Assembly: GCA_023248615.1 (NCBI GenBank)
Contig: JAHFEI010000040.1
Location: forward strand, 1-11,280
Length of the DNA: 11,280 nucleotides
DNA from: Nitrospinales bacterium
Lineage (GTDB): Bacteria > Nitrospinota_A > UBA7883 > JACRGQ01
Reading direction: 5' to 3'
Shown here: positions 1-6,270 of the stretch, in pieces
How positions within the stretch are numbered: the stretch's first letter is position 1
How the letters are laid out: every line of letters begins with the position of its first letter
The notes under the pieces: model-generated
The model's database searches: none
Told to the model about the DNA's origin: nothing
Seen by the model: the letters and a program-made list of their open reading frames with translations, nothing else
Program-made: the position numbers and the translations under genes

Positions 1-123
1 GTTATCAGTGTGCCTTCCAACTTCTCCGAAGTTGAAAATAGTACAGAAGGCAGTCAGGAAATGCCAGCTTTTTCCAATGGTTTATTGGGTTTCGTAAGGC
101 TCAACTTCGGAATCGAGGATTAA
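1..123 (+). CDS. C-terminal end of an unrecognised protein (5' part outside window)
   Basis: Frame 1 is open from the first base to a TAA at 121-123, giving 40 residues that end in RLNFGIED. No family is recognised. An open stretch this short can arise by chance, so reality as a gene is uncertain. The final codons share a 17-base identity, in the same reading phase, with the minus-strand frame at 6039-6254 (FGIED in both), which gives some support that it is coding or derived from a gene. It converges on the SCO gene that ends at 199. The 75 bases between show no GC-rich hairpin followed by a T-run. Confidence 0.35.
   Translation, partial: VISVPSNFSEVENSTEGSQEMPAFSNGLLGFVRLNFGIED
18..34. repeat. 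short inverted repeat (7-base arms, 3-base loop)
   Basis: CAACTTC at 18-24 pairs with GAAGTTG at 28-34. Flanking bases extend the pairing with one mismatch. The same heptamer CAACTTC recurs directly at 102-108 and 145-151. The hairpin lies inside the partial reading frame at the window start and has no T-run after it, so it is not called a terminator. Confidence 0.4.
106..122 (+). repeat. 17-base repeat, copy A (inverted relative to 6214-6230)
   Basis: The 17 bases at 106-122 are identical to the reverse complement of 6214-6230. In both places they are read in the same phase as Phe-Gly-Ile-Glu-Asp, followed by TA. Here the next base makes a TAA stop; at the other copy it makes TAC (Tyr). The flanks on both sides differ. 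Confidence 0.6.
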
Positions 124-198
124 GGAGCGCGTAAAGATTCTATTCAACTTCCTAAAAATCGAAATACCTGATTACATAAAAAAATAGGGACGAAAAAA

Positions 199-873
199 TT
201 AATCGGGGAGTTTGCCGGTTTTTAGCAGGCTTGCGATATCGTCCACCGGTTGCTGGAGCTTGTAATCCGTGCCACGATAAACGCGCAACAGTTTCCCATC
301 GCGCCCCAGTAGCACCGTGCGGGCGGTGTGCATAAACGCTTCTTCTTTTTTGTCCCACTGGAAAGATATGCCATACTCCGCCGATACATCCTTGATGTCG
401 CCAGCCGCGCCGCCCAGGTAGGCCCATTTCTTTGCGTCCGCCACCTCGTATCGCTGGGCGAATTTCTTCAGCTTTTCCGGGCTGTCCATATCATCGAAAC
501 TAAGCGAAACAAGCTGGATATCCGCGCCGAGCTTATCGGGAAATTTCCGCGCCACATATTGCATCTTGTTATTCAGGTACTGGCAAATGCCGTGCGGACA
601 GGAGGTGTAGATAAAATCCATCAGCACCAACTTTCCCTTAAAATCCGACAGTTTTACCTTTTCGCCGTTTTGGTTTATGAAGTACCCGTTCCTTGCCGGG
701 TTCGGGTTTTCCTTGCGGAATTCCTGGATAATTGTTCCCGCCGTTTTCGGCACTTCCGGCGCGTGGTGCTGGTGTTCGCTGTGGCCGCTTTGGCTATCCA
801 CCTCGGCTTGCGCCACGCCGGGCGATGCGCCCGCGAATGCCACAACCGCCGCCAGCAATAAAATCTTTTTCAT
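199..873 (-). CDS. SCO1/SenC/PrrC-like exported copper/thiol protein with CX4C motif
   Basis: The product is 224 residues, usual for the SCO family. These thioredoxin-fold proteins work outside the inner membrane in copper delivery to the CuA site of cytochrome oxidase, or as thiol reductants. Residues 1-23 are a clear signal peptide (MKK, hydrophobic core, AQA end). A histidine-rich patch follows (H31, H34, H36, H37). The fold includes FKGKLVLMDFIYTSC (78-92) and LVSLSFDD (121-128). The metal site is C92, C97 and probably H182 (FMHTART). The family motif is CX3C; this gene reads C-PHGI-C, one residue longer. The start is set by the signal peptide, although no Shine-Dalgarno precedes the ATG. 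It lies 28 bases after azlD on the same strand. A thioredoxin or peroxiredoxin-like role without copper cannot be excluded. Confidence 0.85.
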   Translation of the reverse strand: MKKILLLAAVVAFAGASPGVAQAEVDSQSGHSEHQHHAPEVPKTAGTIIQEFRKENPNPARNGYFINQNGEKVKLSDFKGKLVLMDFIYTSCPHGICQYLNNKMQYVARKFPDKLGADIQLVSLSFDDMDSPEKLKKFAQRYEVADAKKWAYLGGAAGDIKDVSAEYGISFQWDKKEEAFMHTARTVLLGRDGKLLRVYRGTDYKLQQPVDDIASLLKTGKLPD

Positions 874-882
874 AGGAGGTGG

Positions 883-888
883 ATTATA
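883..888 (-). promoter_or_regulatory. possible -10 box immediately upstream of the SCO-like gene
   Basis: On the minus strand TATAAT lies 9 bases before the ATG at 873. A transcript from it would start only two or three bases before the start codon. The bases just before ATG read CCACCTCCT, which resembles the anti-Shine-Dalgarno rather than a ribosome binding site, so a near-leaderless mRNA is plausible. No convincing -35 box was found; that region lies within the 3' end of azlD. Confidence 0.3.
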
Positions 889-901
889 ACATCTTACGCC
901 G

Positions 902-1225
902 CTACAAAAGCAGTTTGAGGAGAAGCGCCACCGCTATCCCGCCTAAAAGGGCGACCAGAATGTTCCGGTATTGCCGGTTCAGCAGTGTCGCCACGCCTAT
1001 GGCGGCAAGCTGTATCGGCATGTCTTGCAAGTGCAGGCACCCCTCCTTTATAAAAAGGGCTTTCGATATTATTCCCGCGACAAGCCCCAGCGCCAGCAGT
1101 ACCAGCCACTCCAGAAAAAGCGGCGGGAACTTTATCCGCGAGCCGATAACAAAAGGCGCGGCGCGTAGCATGTACGACCCTGCGCCTACCCCGAGTATAA
1201 CTACCAGCCAGCCCGTCTCATCCAT
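902..1225 (-). CDS. azlD: AzlD family membrane protein, small subunit of branched-chain amino acid exporter
   Basis: The product is 107 residues from ATG at 1225, the usual length for AzlD. The start gives MDETGWLVVILG. GGAG lies about ten bases upstream of the ATG (GGAGCAAGGGT-ATG), so this start is preferred over a longer reading from 1468, which would run through azlC antisense to its frame. Family features are the opening helix followed by SYMLRAAPF (18-26), a second helix (about 40-58) and a third hydrophobic block at the C-terminus (IAVALLLKLLL). The gene overlaps the end of azlC by 25 bases, the standard coupled arrangement for the AzlC-AzlD pair, which together export branched-chain or related amino acids across the inner membrane. 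The exact substrate cannot be read from sequence. Confidence 0.88.
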   Translation of the reverse strand: MDETGWLVVILGVGAGSYMLRAAPFVIGSRIKFPPLFLEWLVLLALGLVAGIISKALFIKEGCLHLQDMPIQLAAIGVATLLNRQYRNILVALLGGIAVALLLKLLL

Positions 1226-1926
1226 ACCCTTGCTCCAAGCGCGGTTGTGGCCAGCAGGACTGCGGAAAATATTACCCCCCACCCCGGAAATTGAATCTCC
1301 ACCAAAGGCGTTACCAAAAAGGTGAGGCTGACGGAGAAAACCTCGATTTTCTTTTTGATGTCGCTTACCAGCAAAAGGCCGAAGTAAACCGGTAGCAACA
1401 ACGAGGAGGCAAAAACCAGCGATGGCGGCAACGCCTCCTGCACCGCCATGCCGAGCAACGTGCCGCACAGCATCATCGGGAAAGCCGCCGTTACAACTCC
1501 ACGGTAGAAGGTGTAGAAATCGGAGCCAGGGTTTTTGCGTTTATCGAAAAGGGGAATAAGGAATGTGCTGGCCGCCACAAAGTACGACCAAAAGAGCATC
1601 TTTCGTAGCGGCACGTGGCGAACCTCGTGCGACATGGCAAGCCCCCACACGAAGAAGCGCACGTTCACCATCACCCCCACCAGTATGAGTTGCCATATGG
1701 ATGCGGACGAACCCATCATATCCACCACTGCGTACTGCGCCGGAGCCGCATACACCAAGATGGTGAACAGCGGAATGAGCTGGGCGGGAAAGTGCCGGTG
1801 CATGGCGTAAATGCCAAATGAAAAAAATATGAAAAAGAACGAAACGCCCGCCACCAATCCGGCTTTTACGCCCCGCCGGAAATCTGGGTGTTTTAGCAAT
1901 GGCGTGACCATGCGGAATGATACCAT
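1201..1926 (-). CDS. azlC: AzlC family permease, large subunit of branched-chain amino acid exporter
   Basis: The product is 241 residues, as is usual for AzlC. The N-terminus has FRRGVKAGLVAGVSFFFIFFSFG (residues 16-38 region). The family core follows: YAAPAQYAVVDMM (59-71), then VGVMVNVRFFVWGLAMS (83-99), the counterpart of the conserved asparagine-arginine segment of AzlC. Several hydrophobic segments follow (about 113-127, 144-163, 170-188, 196-210, 214-233). The likely start is ATG at 1926; an in-frame ATG at 1911 is possible. Neither has a strong Shine-Dalgarno. It is first in a leftward unit with azlD and probably the SCO-like gene, and it diverges from the large coiled-coil gene. A candidate promoter and repeats lie upstream. 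Confidence 0.9.
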   Translation of the reverse strand: MVSFRMVTPLLKHPDFRRGVKAGLVAGVSFFFIFFSFGIYAMHRHFPAQLIPLFTILVYAAPAQYAVVDMMGSSASIWQLILVGVMVNVRFFVWGLAMSHEVRHVPLRKMLFWSYFVAASTFLIPLFDKRKNPGSDFYTFYRGVVTAAFPMMLCGTLLGMAVQEALPPSLVFASSLLLPVYFGLLLVSDIKKKIEVFSVSLTFLVTPLVEIQFPGWGVIFSAVLLATTALGARVWMRRAGW

Positions 1927-1984
1927 GAGCCGCCTGCAAGCCGCCTATTGGCGAAATATCCCGGCAGTGGCAGGCAAGTAGTAG

Positions 1985-2002
1985 GCACAATGTTTGCACA
2001 AT
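1985..2002. promoter_or_regulatory. direct repeats in azlC promoter region, candidate operator
   Basis: GCACAAT occurs at 1985-1991 and 1996-2002, an 11-base spacing that puts the copies on nearly the same helix face. The second copy overlaps the proposed azlC -10 box. A second pair, AATATCCC, occurs at 1955-1962 and 2000-2007, each followed nearby by GGCAG. Which regulator binds is unknown; azlC genes are often controlled by Lrp/AsnC-type regulators, but no such gene is present here. Confidence 0.35.
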
Positions 2003-2029
2003 ATCCCCTGATGGCAGGAAAAGTGTCAA
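2000..2029 (-). promoter_or_regulatory. putative sigma-70 promoter of azlC
   Basis: Read on the minus strand, a perfect TTGACA (2024-2029) is followed after 18 bases by GATATT (2000-2005), four of six matches to TATAAT. The predicted transcript would start near 1993 and carry a leader of about 65 bases before the azlC ATG. Confidence 0.5.
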
Positions 2030-2067
2030 AATTCCCTGAATTTTTAGCGAAATAGGGAAAAAGAACG

Positions 2068-2073
2068 TATAAT
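2068..2073 (+). promoter_or_regulatory. -10 box of the large ATPase/coiled-coil gene
   Basis: A perfect TATAAT sits about 30 bases before the start codon at 2104, giving a short leader that carries the ribosome binding site. The -35 position (about 2044-2050, TTAGCGA) matches the consensus poorly, so an activator or an alternative sigma factor may be needed. Confidence 0.5.
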
Positions 2074-2087
2074 GCACTACGGGATTT

Positions 2088-2094
2088 AGAGGAG
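2088..2094 (+). promoter_or_regulatory. ribosome binding site fixing a TTG start
   Basis: AGAGGAG ends nine bases before TTG at 2104. No in-frame ATG follows before the P-loop, so this site decides the TTG start of the large gene. Confidence 0.7.
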
Positions 2095-2103
2095 TTATCC
2101 CAT

Positions 2104-5100
2104 TTGAAGAAGACTGACAAATTGGTTGAGGGGGAGGTAAGCCCCCCCTTGGCGAAGATATTTGCCGTTTCCGGTGTTAGCGGCGGTTGCGGGAAAAGTG
2201 TATTTTCCCTCTTTTCCGCCGTTGCGTTGGCGCGAAGCGGCAAAAATGTGTTGCTGGTGGATATCAACCACGGCCCATCCGCCGCGTGCAGGATATTCAA
2301 TATCCCGTCCCCGGAAGCGTCCATTTCGGATTTTTACCTCAAGGGCAAAAAAATTGCCGACCTTGCCGTAACCACTCCTATCAAGGGGTTGAAGTTCCTT
2401 AATGCCGGTGGGCTTCCAAGGGGAGGCCGACCACGGTTTTTCAGCCGCTCCAGCCTGTTGGCCAGGCTCCGCAGGCTACCCGTGGACTACGTAGTGCTGG
2501 ACCTTGGAATTCTCGCGGATCGCAGGAGCATGGATTACCTGCTTATGTCGGATTTGAGTTCGGCGCTTATCCCCTCGACCGAGGGGGGAGTGGAAGGGTT
2601 GCTGGACTTTTTTGTTTCATCCACCGTCCGCCGTTTTGAGCACCTTACGTCGAAACTACCGAAGGGGCTGGAAGCCGCAGTAGCGCTCCGGCGCGGGTGG
2701 CTGGCGGCCAGCGAGATAAATATCGTTGAAGCCGATAAAGTAATAAAAGGCGTGTACCCGCATTTGGCGCAACAGTGGGAAGAGGCGAAATCCGGCTCGC
2801 GGATAAACGTAATAGTTAATTCCGTTTCATCGGCTACCCAGATGGACGTTGTGGGCAAAAGGCTACATGCGGCATTTGGCACATATACGCCCGCACCGGC
2901 AAAGGTTATGTACCTGCCGGAGTTTGGGCAACGGCCTGCGGTATCTTTGGCGGTTAGCGGGACTTTCGATGAGGCGGTATCTGCTGTAGTGGACGACCTG
3001 ACCGGGGTGGCGGAGCTTGGCGAGGCCCTGATGGGGCGGATATTGGAGCGGAGTTATGCGGAAACCGGCGCATTGGGTAGCACAGGCCGAGCCACCGCAG
3101 AACATCTGGAGCTTTTGGACGCCGCGCTGAAGGGAGCCACGGAAGAGCGGCGCAGGAGGTATGCCGAGCTTGAAGCGGAGCTGGAACGCCTGCGCTCGGA
3201 GAAGTTCGACCAAATGTGCCGCAAGCTGGACGCCGCCATTTCGGAACGGCGCAAGGCGGCCGTATCGGATATGGGAAAGAAGGTGGAAGAACTGCGCCAC
3301 GAGAAGCTTGCCGCGCTGGAACAGGAGATGCAAAACCACCGTTCCGAACTGGCTGGCCAGCTAACCTTGGAGATGGAGCAAAAAGAGGCGGAGGCGGAAG
3401 ATGCCTTCAAGAAGGTTAAGGATTTCCGGCTGAGAGAGACCGACGCCATGGTGGAAGCGCATTACCGCAACGCAAAGGTGAAGGCAGACCGGGAACTTTC
3501 GCAAATGCGCAAACGCAGGGAAACGGATATAGACGCGGAGATGTTGTCGCAAAAAAAGAAAAAACTGGCGGCGATGGAGACGGAGCTTACGGAGGAGACC
3601 GAGAAAATCCGCGAGATGATCTGGCAACAGCTGGAGGAAAAACGCCGCGCCCGCCTGGAGGAGATAGACGTCTCCATAGAGCAGTACAGGAAAGAAAGGG
3701 CGCAAGCCGTAGACACGGAATCGCACGCGCTACGCGCCGCAGTGGAGAAGAACATCGAGGATGAGGTTGAGCGCACGCGCAACTACCTTACGGAAAGCAT
3801 CCACAACGAAGTCATGGAATTTGCCTGCATCTCGGATGTTGATAGCGCAAAACAAAGGGAAAAGACGTCCTTCCGGCTGGAGCAGGAGATGAATGCCGAG
3901 CGTGAGCGCCAGAAGAAGGTTATCCGCGCGGAAGTGGACAAGTATAAAAGCGAACGGGAAAAGGAACTTCCCGCCATCGTGGAAAAAATGCGCAGGGACA
4001 AAATACTTGCGCTGGAGCAGGAAGTGGAATCCCTAGGCGCCCGGAAGAAGGCGGAGCTTGCCGCAGAGATTGAGCAGGCCAGGAAGGACGCGCTTGGCGG
4101 CGTAACGGAAGAGGCGATGCGCAGGCGGGAAGAAATACTGGCGGCGCTGGAAAAAGAGAGGGCGCAAAAATACCAGGATATCAAGCGCGGGATTGCACAG
4201 GTGAAATCCGCCAGGGTTGCCGAGCTGGAGCGCGAAGTAGCCAATATCGGCAACGAACTTTCCGCAGGCCTGAAAAACCGCATGGCGGAAGAGGAAGCGC
4301 GTATTGCCGCGCTGATGGAAAATACATTGCGGGCAAAGCGTGAGGAAAAGGAAGAGGCGCTTGCCGAGATTATCCGGGATGAGCGCACACGGCGCATAGA
4401 GGATTTGAACGCAGAGCTTACCCGCCAGCGGGAAACGATAATGGACTCCATATCGTCGGAGCTTCGCCTGGCGCGTGAGCAGGAGATGGAAAAACTCCGC
4501 CAGGAACTGACGCAGGTGCGGAGCCAGAAGCTGAAGCAGGTGGATATGGACGTGCGCGCCGAAATCCGCCGGAAGACGGAATCGATGGCACTGAACCTGC
4601 GCGATGTGGAAGCAGTCATGCGCTCCGAAATGCTGGAGCGGGTGGCTGGCGAAGACGTAAAACTGCGGCAGGCGCTTTCCGACGAGGTGAACAGGGAAAT
4701 ATCCGACCTGCGCAACCGCATGAAATCCGAAGTGACCGCCGATGAGATTCGCCTGAGGGCGGAGCTAAAGGCGTCGCTGGACGGGGAGAGGGACCAGCGC
4801 ATAGATGCGCTGGAGCGCGAGGCCACGCTACGCAAGGCGAAGGGGGAAGACGCGATTGCCGCATGGGCGGAGAAGGAAAAAATCCGGTTGGTGGGGGAGT
4901 TGCAAGCCCGGATACAGGAAGAGGAGCAGGTAAAGAAAGAACTTATGGGATCGCGGCTGGAGTACGAACGCCAGCGGATAGCCGACCAGCTTTTGCTTGA
5001 GCGCAGGAAGGCGGAAGCGGAGGAGCAACGCAAGCTCAAGGTCTGGATTGAGCAAAAGAAGGGCGAGGCCGTAAACCAGGTCAAGCGTCTTATCACGGAA

Positions 5101-6015
5101 GAGCACCAGCGGATGCTGGACGAGATAAAAGACGGCCTGTCGGACGAGAAGATGAGGAAACTGGCGGATATCAACCATCAGGTGGATATGGAGCGCCAGC
5201 GCCGGATAAATGATTTGAACATGGAATTGCAAAAGGAACGGGATGCGCGGATATCCCGCATGGACTCCGACATAAGGGAAATGAAGGAAGCGCGGTCGAA
5301 AGATATCGAACAAAACGCTTTCGAGGAGATGAAGCGCGTGGATGACCGGCTGGACAAGCGGTACCGCGAGATGGCCAAAAAGAAGGAAGAATGGCTGGAG
5401 TTTGAAAGCCGCCGCCGCGTGATAGAGATGAATGAGACGGTTGAGAAGGAAGCGGACGAGGAGAAGAAAAAACGCCTACAGCACAAGCTTGCGGAACTGG
5501 AGCAGGAATTGGCGGAGAGGCGGCGCGACACCAGGGCGGCTGTGGAAGAGGAAAAGGCAAAGCTTATGCTCAACCTGCGGGAAGAACTGGATGCGCGCAG
5601 GAAGATGATATCGCGCAAGATGGGCGCGGGAATAAAAGCCAAGATGGCCCAGCGCAACGCGCAATCGGAAGGCGAAATGGAAATAGAAAGAGGCAGGCGT
5701 AGCATGGAGCTGGAGAAAGACCTGCTGGATACGCGGCAAAAACGGGTGGAAAAACTGGACGCAGACCTGGCAAGGGAACGCGAGCGCAGGGTGGCCGGCA
5801 TGATATCGGAACTGAAGGCGGAGCAGGACGCCAAGAGGCAGGACATGATAATCGAAATGGTCAAAAAGAAAGAGGAACTGGAAGCCGTTTACGAGCAGGA
5901 GAAAAAAATGTTTTTCGAGCGGCTCCAAAGCGAGATTTTAAGGAGCAAAGGCCTTACCTCGCAATATCTGCAATCTGAGGTCGAAAGGCTACAAAAAGCC
6001 TGGCAACTCAATTAG
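2104..6015 (+). CDS. MinD/ParA/FlhG-like ATPase fused to a very long 15-residue-repeat coiled coil
   Basis: The protein has 1303 residues and starts at TTG behind AGAGGAG. Residues 18-315 form a deviant-Walker-A ATPase of the MinD/ParA/FlhG class. Walker A is GVSGGCGKS (24-32), with serine where the signature lysine is expected. The A' strand is LLVDIN (50-55). Walker B is DYVVLDLG (128-135). A strand (VIVNSV) and YLPEFGQ resemble the nucleotide-base and C-terminal motifs of FlhG/MinD. The middle (about 180-235) carries extra helices. After a short linker with GALGSTGR, residues from about 332 to 1303 are almost pure charged helix (E, R, K, A, L, M) with one proline (P623). There is no signal peptide and no membrane segment, so it should be cytoplasmic. 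It stands alone as a single-gene unit, with no parB, ftsZ or flagellar neighbour here. The role is unknown; positioning or scaffold functions are inferred from the ATPase class. Function cannot be transferred from SMC/Rad50, whose ATPase is of a different type. Confidence 0.85.
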   Translation: MKKTDKLVEGEVSPPLAKIFAVSGVSGGCGKSVFSLFSAVALARSGKNVLLVDINHGPSAACRIFNIPSPEASISDFYLKGKKIADLAVTTPIKGLKFLNAGGLPRGGRPRFFSRSSLLARLRRLPVDYVVLDLGILADRRSMDYLLMSDLSSALIPSTEGGVEGLLDFFVSSTVRRFEHLTSKLPKGLEAAVALRRGWLAASEINIVEADKVIKGVYPHLAQQWEEAKSGSRINVIVNSVSSATQMDVVGKRLHAAFGTYTPAPAKVMYLPEFGQRPAVSLAVSGTFDEAVSAVVDDLTGVAELGEALMGRILERSYAETGALGSTGRATAEHLELLDAALKGATEERRRRYAELEAELERLRSEKFDQMCRKLDAAISERRKAAVSDMGKKVEELRHEKLAALEQEMQNHRSELAGQLTLEMEQKEAEAEDAFKKVKDFRLRETDAMVEAHYRNAKVKADRELSQMRKRRETDIDAEMLSQKKKKLAAMETELTEETEKIREMIWQQLEEKRRARLEEIDVSIEQYRKERAQAVDTESHALRAAVEKNIEDEVERTRNYLTESIHNEVMEFACISDVDSAKQREKTSFRLEQEMNAERERQKKVIRAEVDKYKSEREKELPAIVEKMRRDKILALEQEVESLGARKKAELAAEIEQARKDALGGVTEEAMRRREEILAALEKERAQKYQDIKRGIAQVKSARVAELEREVANIGNELSAGLKNRMAEEEARIAALMENTLRAKREEKEEALAEIIRDERTRRIEDLNAELTRQRETIMDSISSELRLAREQEMEKLRQELTQVRSQKLKQVDMDVRAEIRRKTESMALNLRDVEAVMRSEMLERVAGEDVKLRQALSDEVNREISDLRNRMKSEVTADEIRLRAELKASLDGERDQRIDALEREATLRKAKGEDAIAAWAEKEKIRLVGELQARIQEEEQVKKELMGSRLEYERQRIADQLLLERRKAEAEEQRKLKVWIEQKKGEAVNQVKRLITEEHQRMLDEIKDGLSDEKMRKLADINHQVDMERQRRINDLNMELQKERDARISRMDSDIREMKEARSKDIEQNAFEEMKRVDDRLDKRYREMAKKKEEWLEFESRRRVIEMNETVEKEADEEKKKRLQHKLAELEQELAERRRDTRAAVEEEKAKLMLNLREELDARRKMISRKMGAGIKAKMAQRNAQSEGEMEIERGRRSMELEKDLLDTRQKRVEKLDADLARERERRVAGMISELKAEQDAKRQDMIIEMVKKKEELEAVYEQEKKMFFERLQSEILRSKGLTSQYLQSEVERLQKAWQLN
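3169..6012 (+). repeat. protein-level 15-residue (45-base) repeat array within the large gene
   Basis: Numbering by residue, units begin at 356 and recur every 15 residues. The pattern is x-(h)-x-x-H-x-x-x-h, where H at offset 4 is L/I/V/M/F/Y in 63 of 64 units (the exception is the unit at 577) and offset 8 is hydrophobic or alanine in most. Clear examples are RIEDLNAEL (764), RINDLNMEL (1034) and RVEKLDADL (1214). Registers are 356-476, 487-622, 633-663, 674-1109, 1128-1188 and 1199-1289. The steps between blocks are 11 residues, except 19 between 1109 and 1128. The units are diverged at the DNA level, so this is structural periodicity rather than recent tandem duplication. Confidence 0.8.
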
Positions 6016-6038
6016 GGTATTTTACCATTGCCGTCCGG

Positions 6039-6254
6039 TTAAAAAAGGGACGCCTGTATCGGCACCGTTTCCACGGAGCGGAGTTTTTCTGGTTTGAGGG
6101 AGAGCAGGTCGATAAGGGACTTCCCGTCCATCAGCGTTTCGCGTATCACGCGGCTTAGCATGAGTATCGAATTGCCGGATTTCGTCTGGTATTTGATGTA
6201 GGCCAGTAACAGGTAATCCTCGATTCCGAAACGTATCGACCTTGTGTAAAGCCA
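6039..6254 (-). pseudogene. orphan or 5'-degraded reading frame downstream of ispD
   Basis: On the minus strand a frame of 71 residues runs from just after a TAA (6255-6257) to TAA at 6039-6041. It reads like protein: RFGIEDYLLLAYIKYQ, then SRVIRETLMDGKSLIDLLSL and KPEKLRSVE. It has no ATG at its beginning; the first is internal, at residue 32. An ATG at 6253-6255 lies in another frame, and a one-base shift would join it to this frame, which suggests a frameshifted or truncated gene. It begins 16 bases after the ispD stop on the same strand. The C-terminal part faintly resembles the tail of fumarase/aspartase-type proteins, too weakly to name. It is not ispF, the common partner of ispD. Confidence 0.4.
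6214..6230 (-). repeat. 17-base repeat, copy B (inverted relative to 106-122)
   Basis: The reverse complement of this segment equals 106-122 exactly. It encodes FGIED plus the first two bases of a Tyr codon in the minus-strand frame 6039-6254. Confidence 0.6.
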
Positions 6255-6270
6255 TTACTGGGACACTACA

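Noticed and set aside
124..198. Terminator between the window-start frame and the SCO gene
   Set aside because: There are A- and T-rich runs but no GC-rich stem; no intrinsic terminator can be supported.
879..1325. + strand reading frame preceded by AGGAGG
   Set aside because: Its GTG start overlaps the AGGAGGT itself, it is antisense to azlD and the azlC end, and it shows no recognisable domain.
3783..5174. 463-codon serine-rich minus-strand reading frame
   Set aside because: It is antisense to the rod gene; Glu/Arg/Lys-rich coding sequence read backwards yields Ser- and Phe-rich frames without stops. No domain or ribosome binding site is seen. Similar frames at 3054-3449, 3462-3782 and 5178-5864 have the same cause.
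2104..6015. Rod gene as SMC, Rad50/SbcC or a myosin-like protein
   Set aside because: SMC and Rad50 have split ABC-type ATPase heads with the Walker B at the far C-terminus; here both Walker motifs lie in the first 140 residues and the C-terminus is plain coil.
6022..6255. 77-codon minus-strand frame with ATG at 6255
   Set aside because: Composition is unlike protein (no hydrophobic pattern); the neighbouring frame at 6039-6254 looks coding instead.
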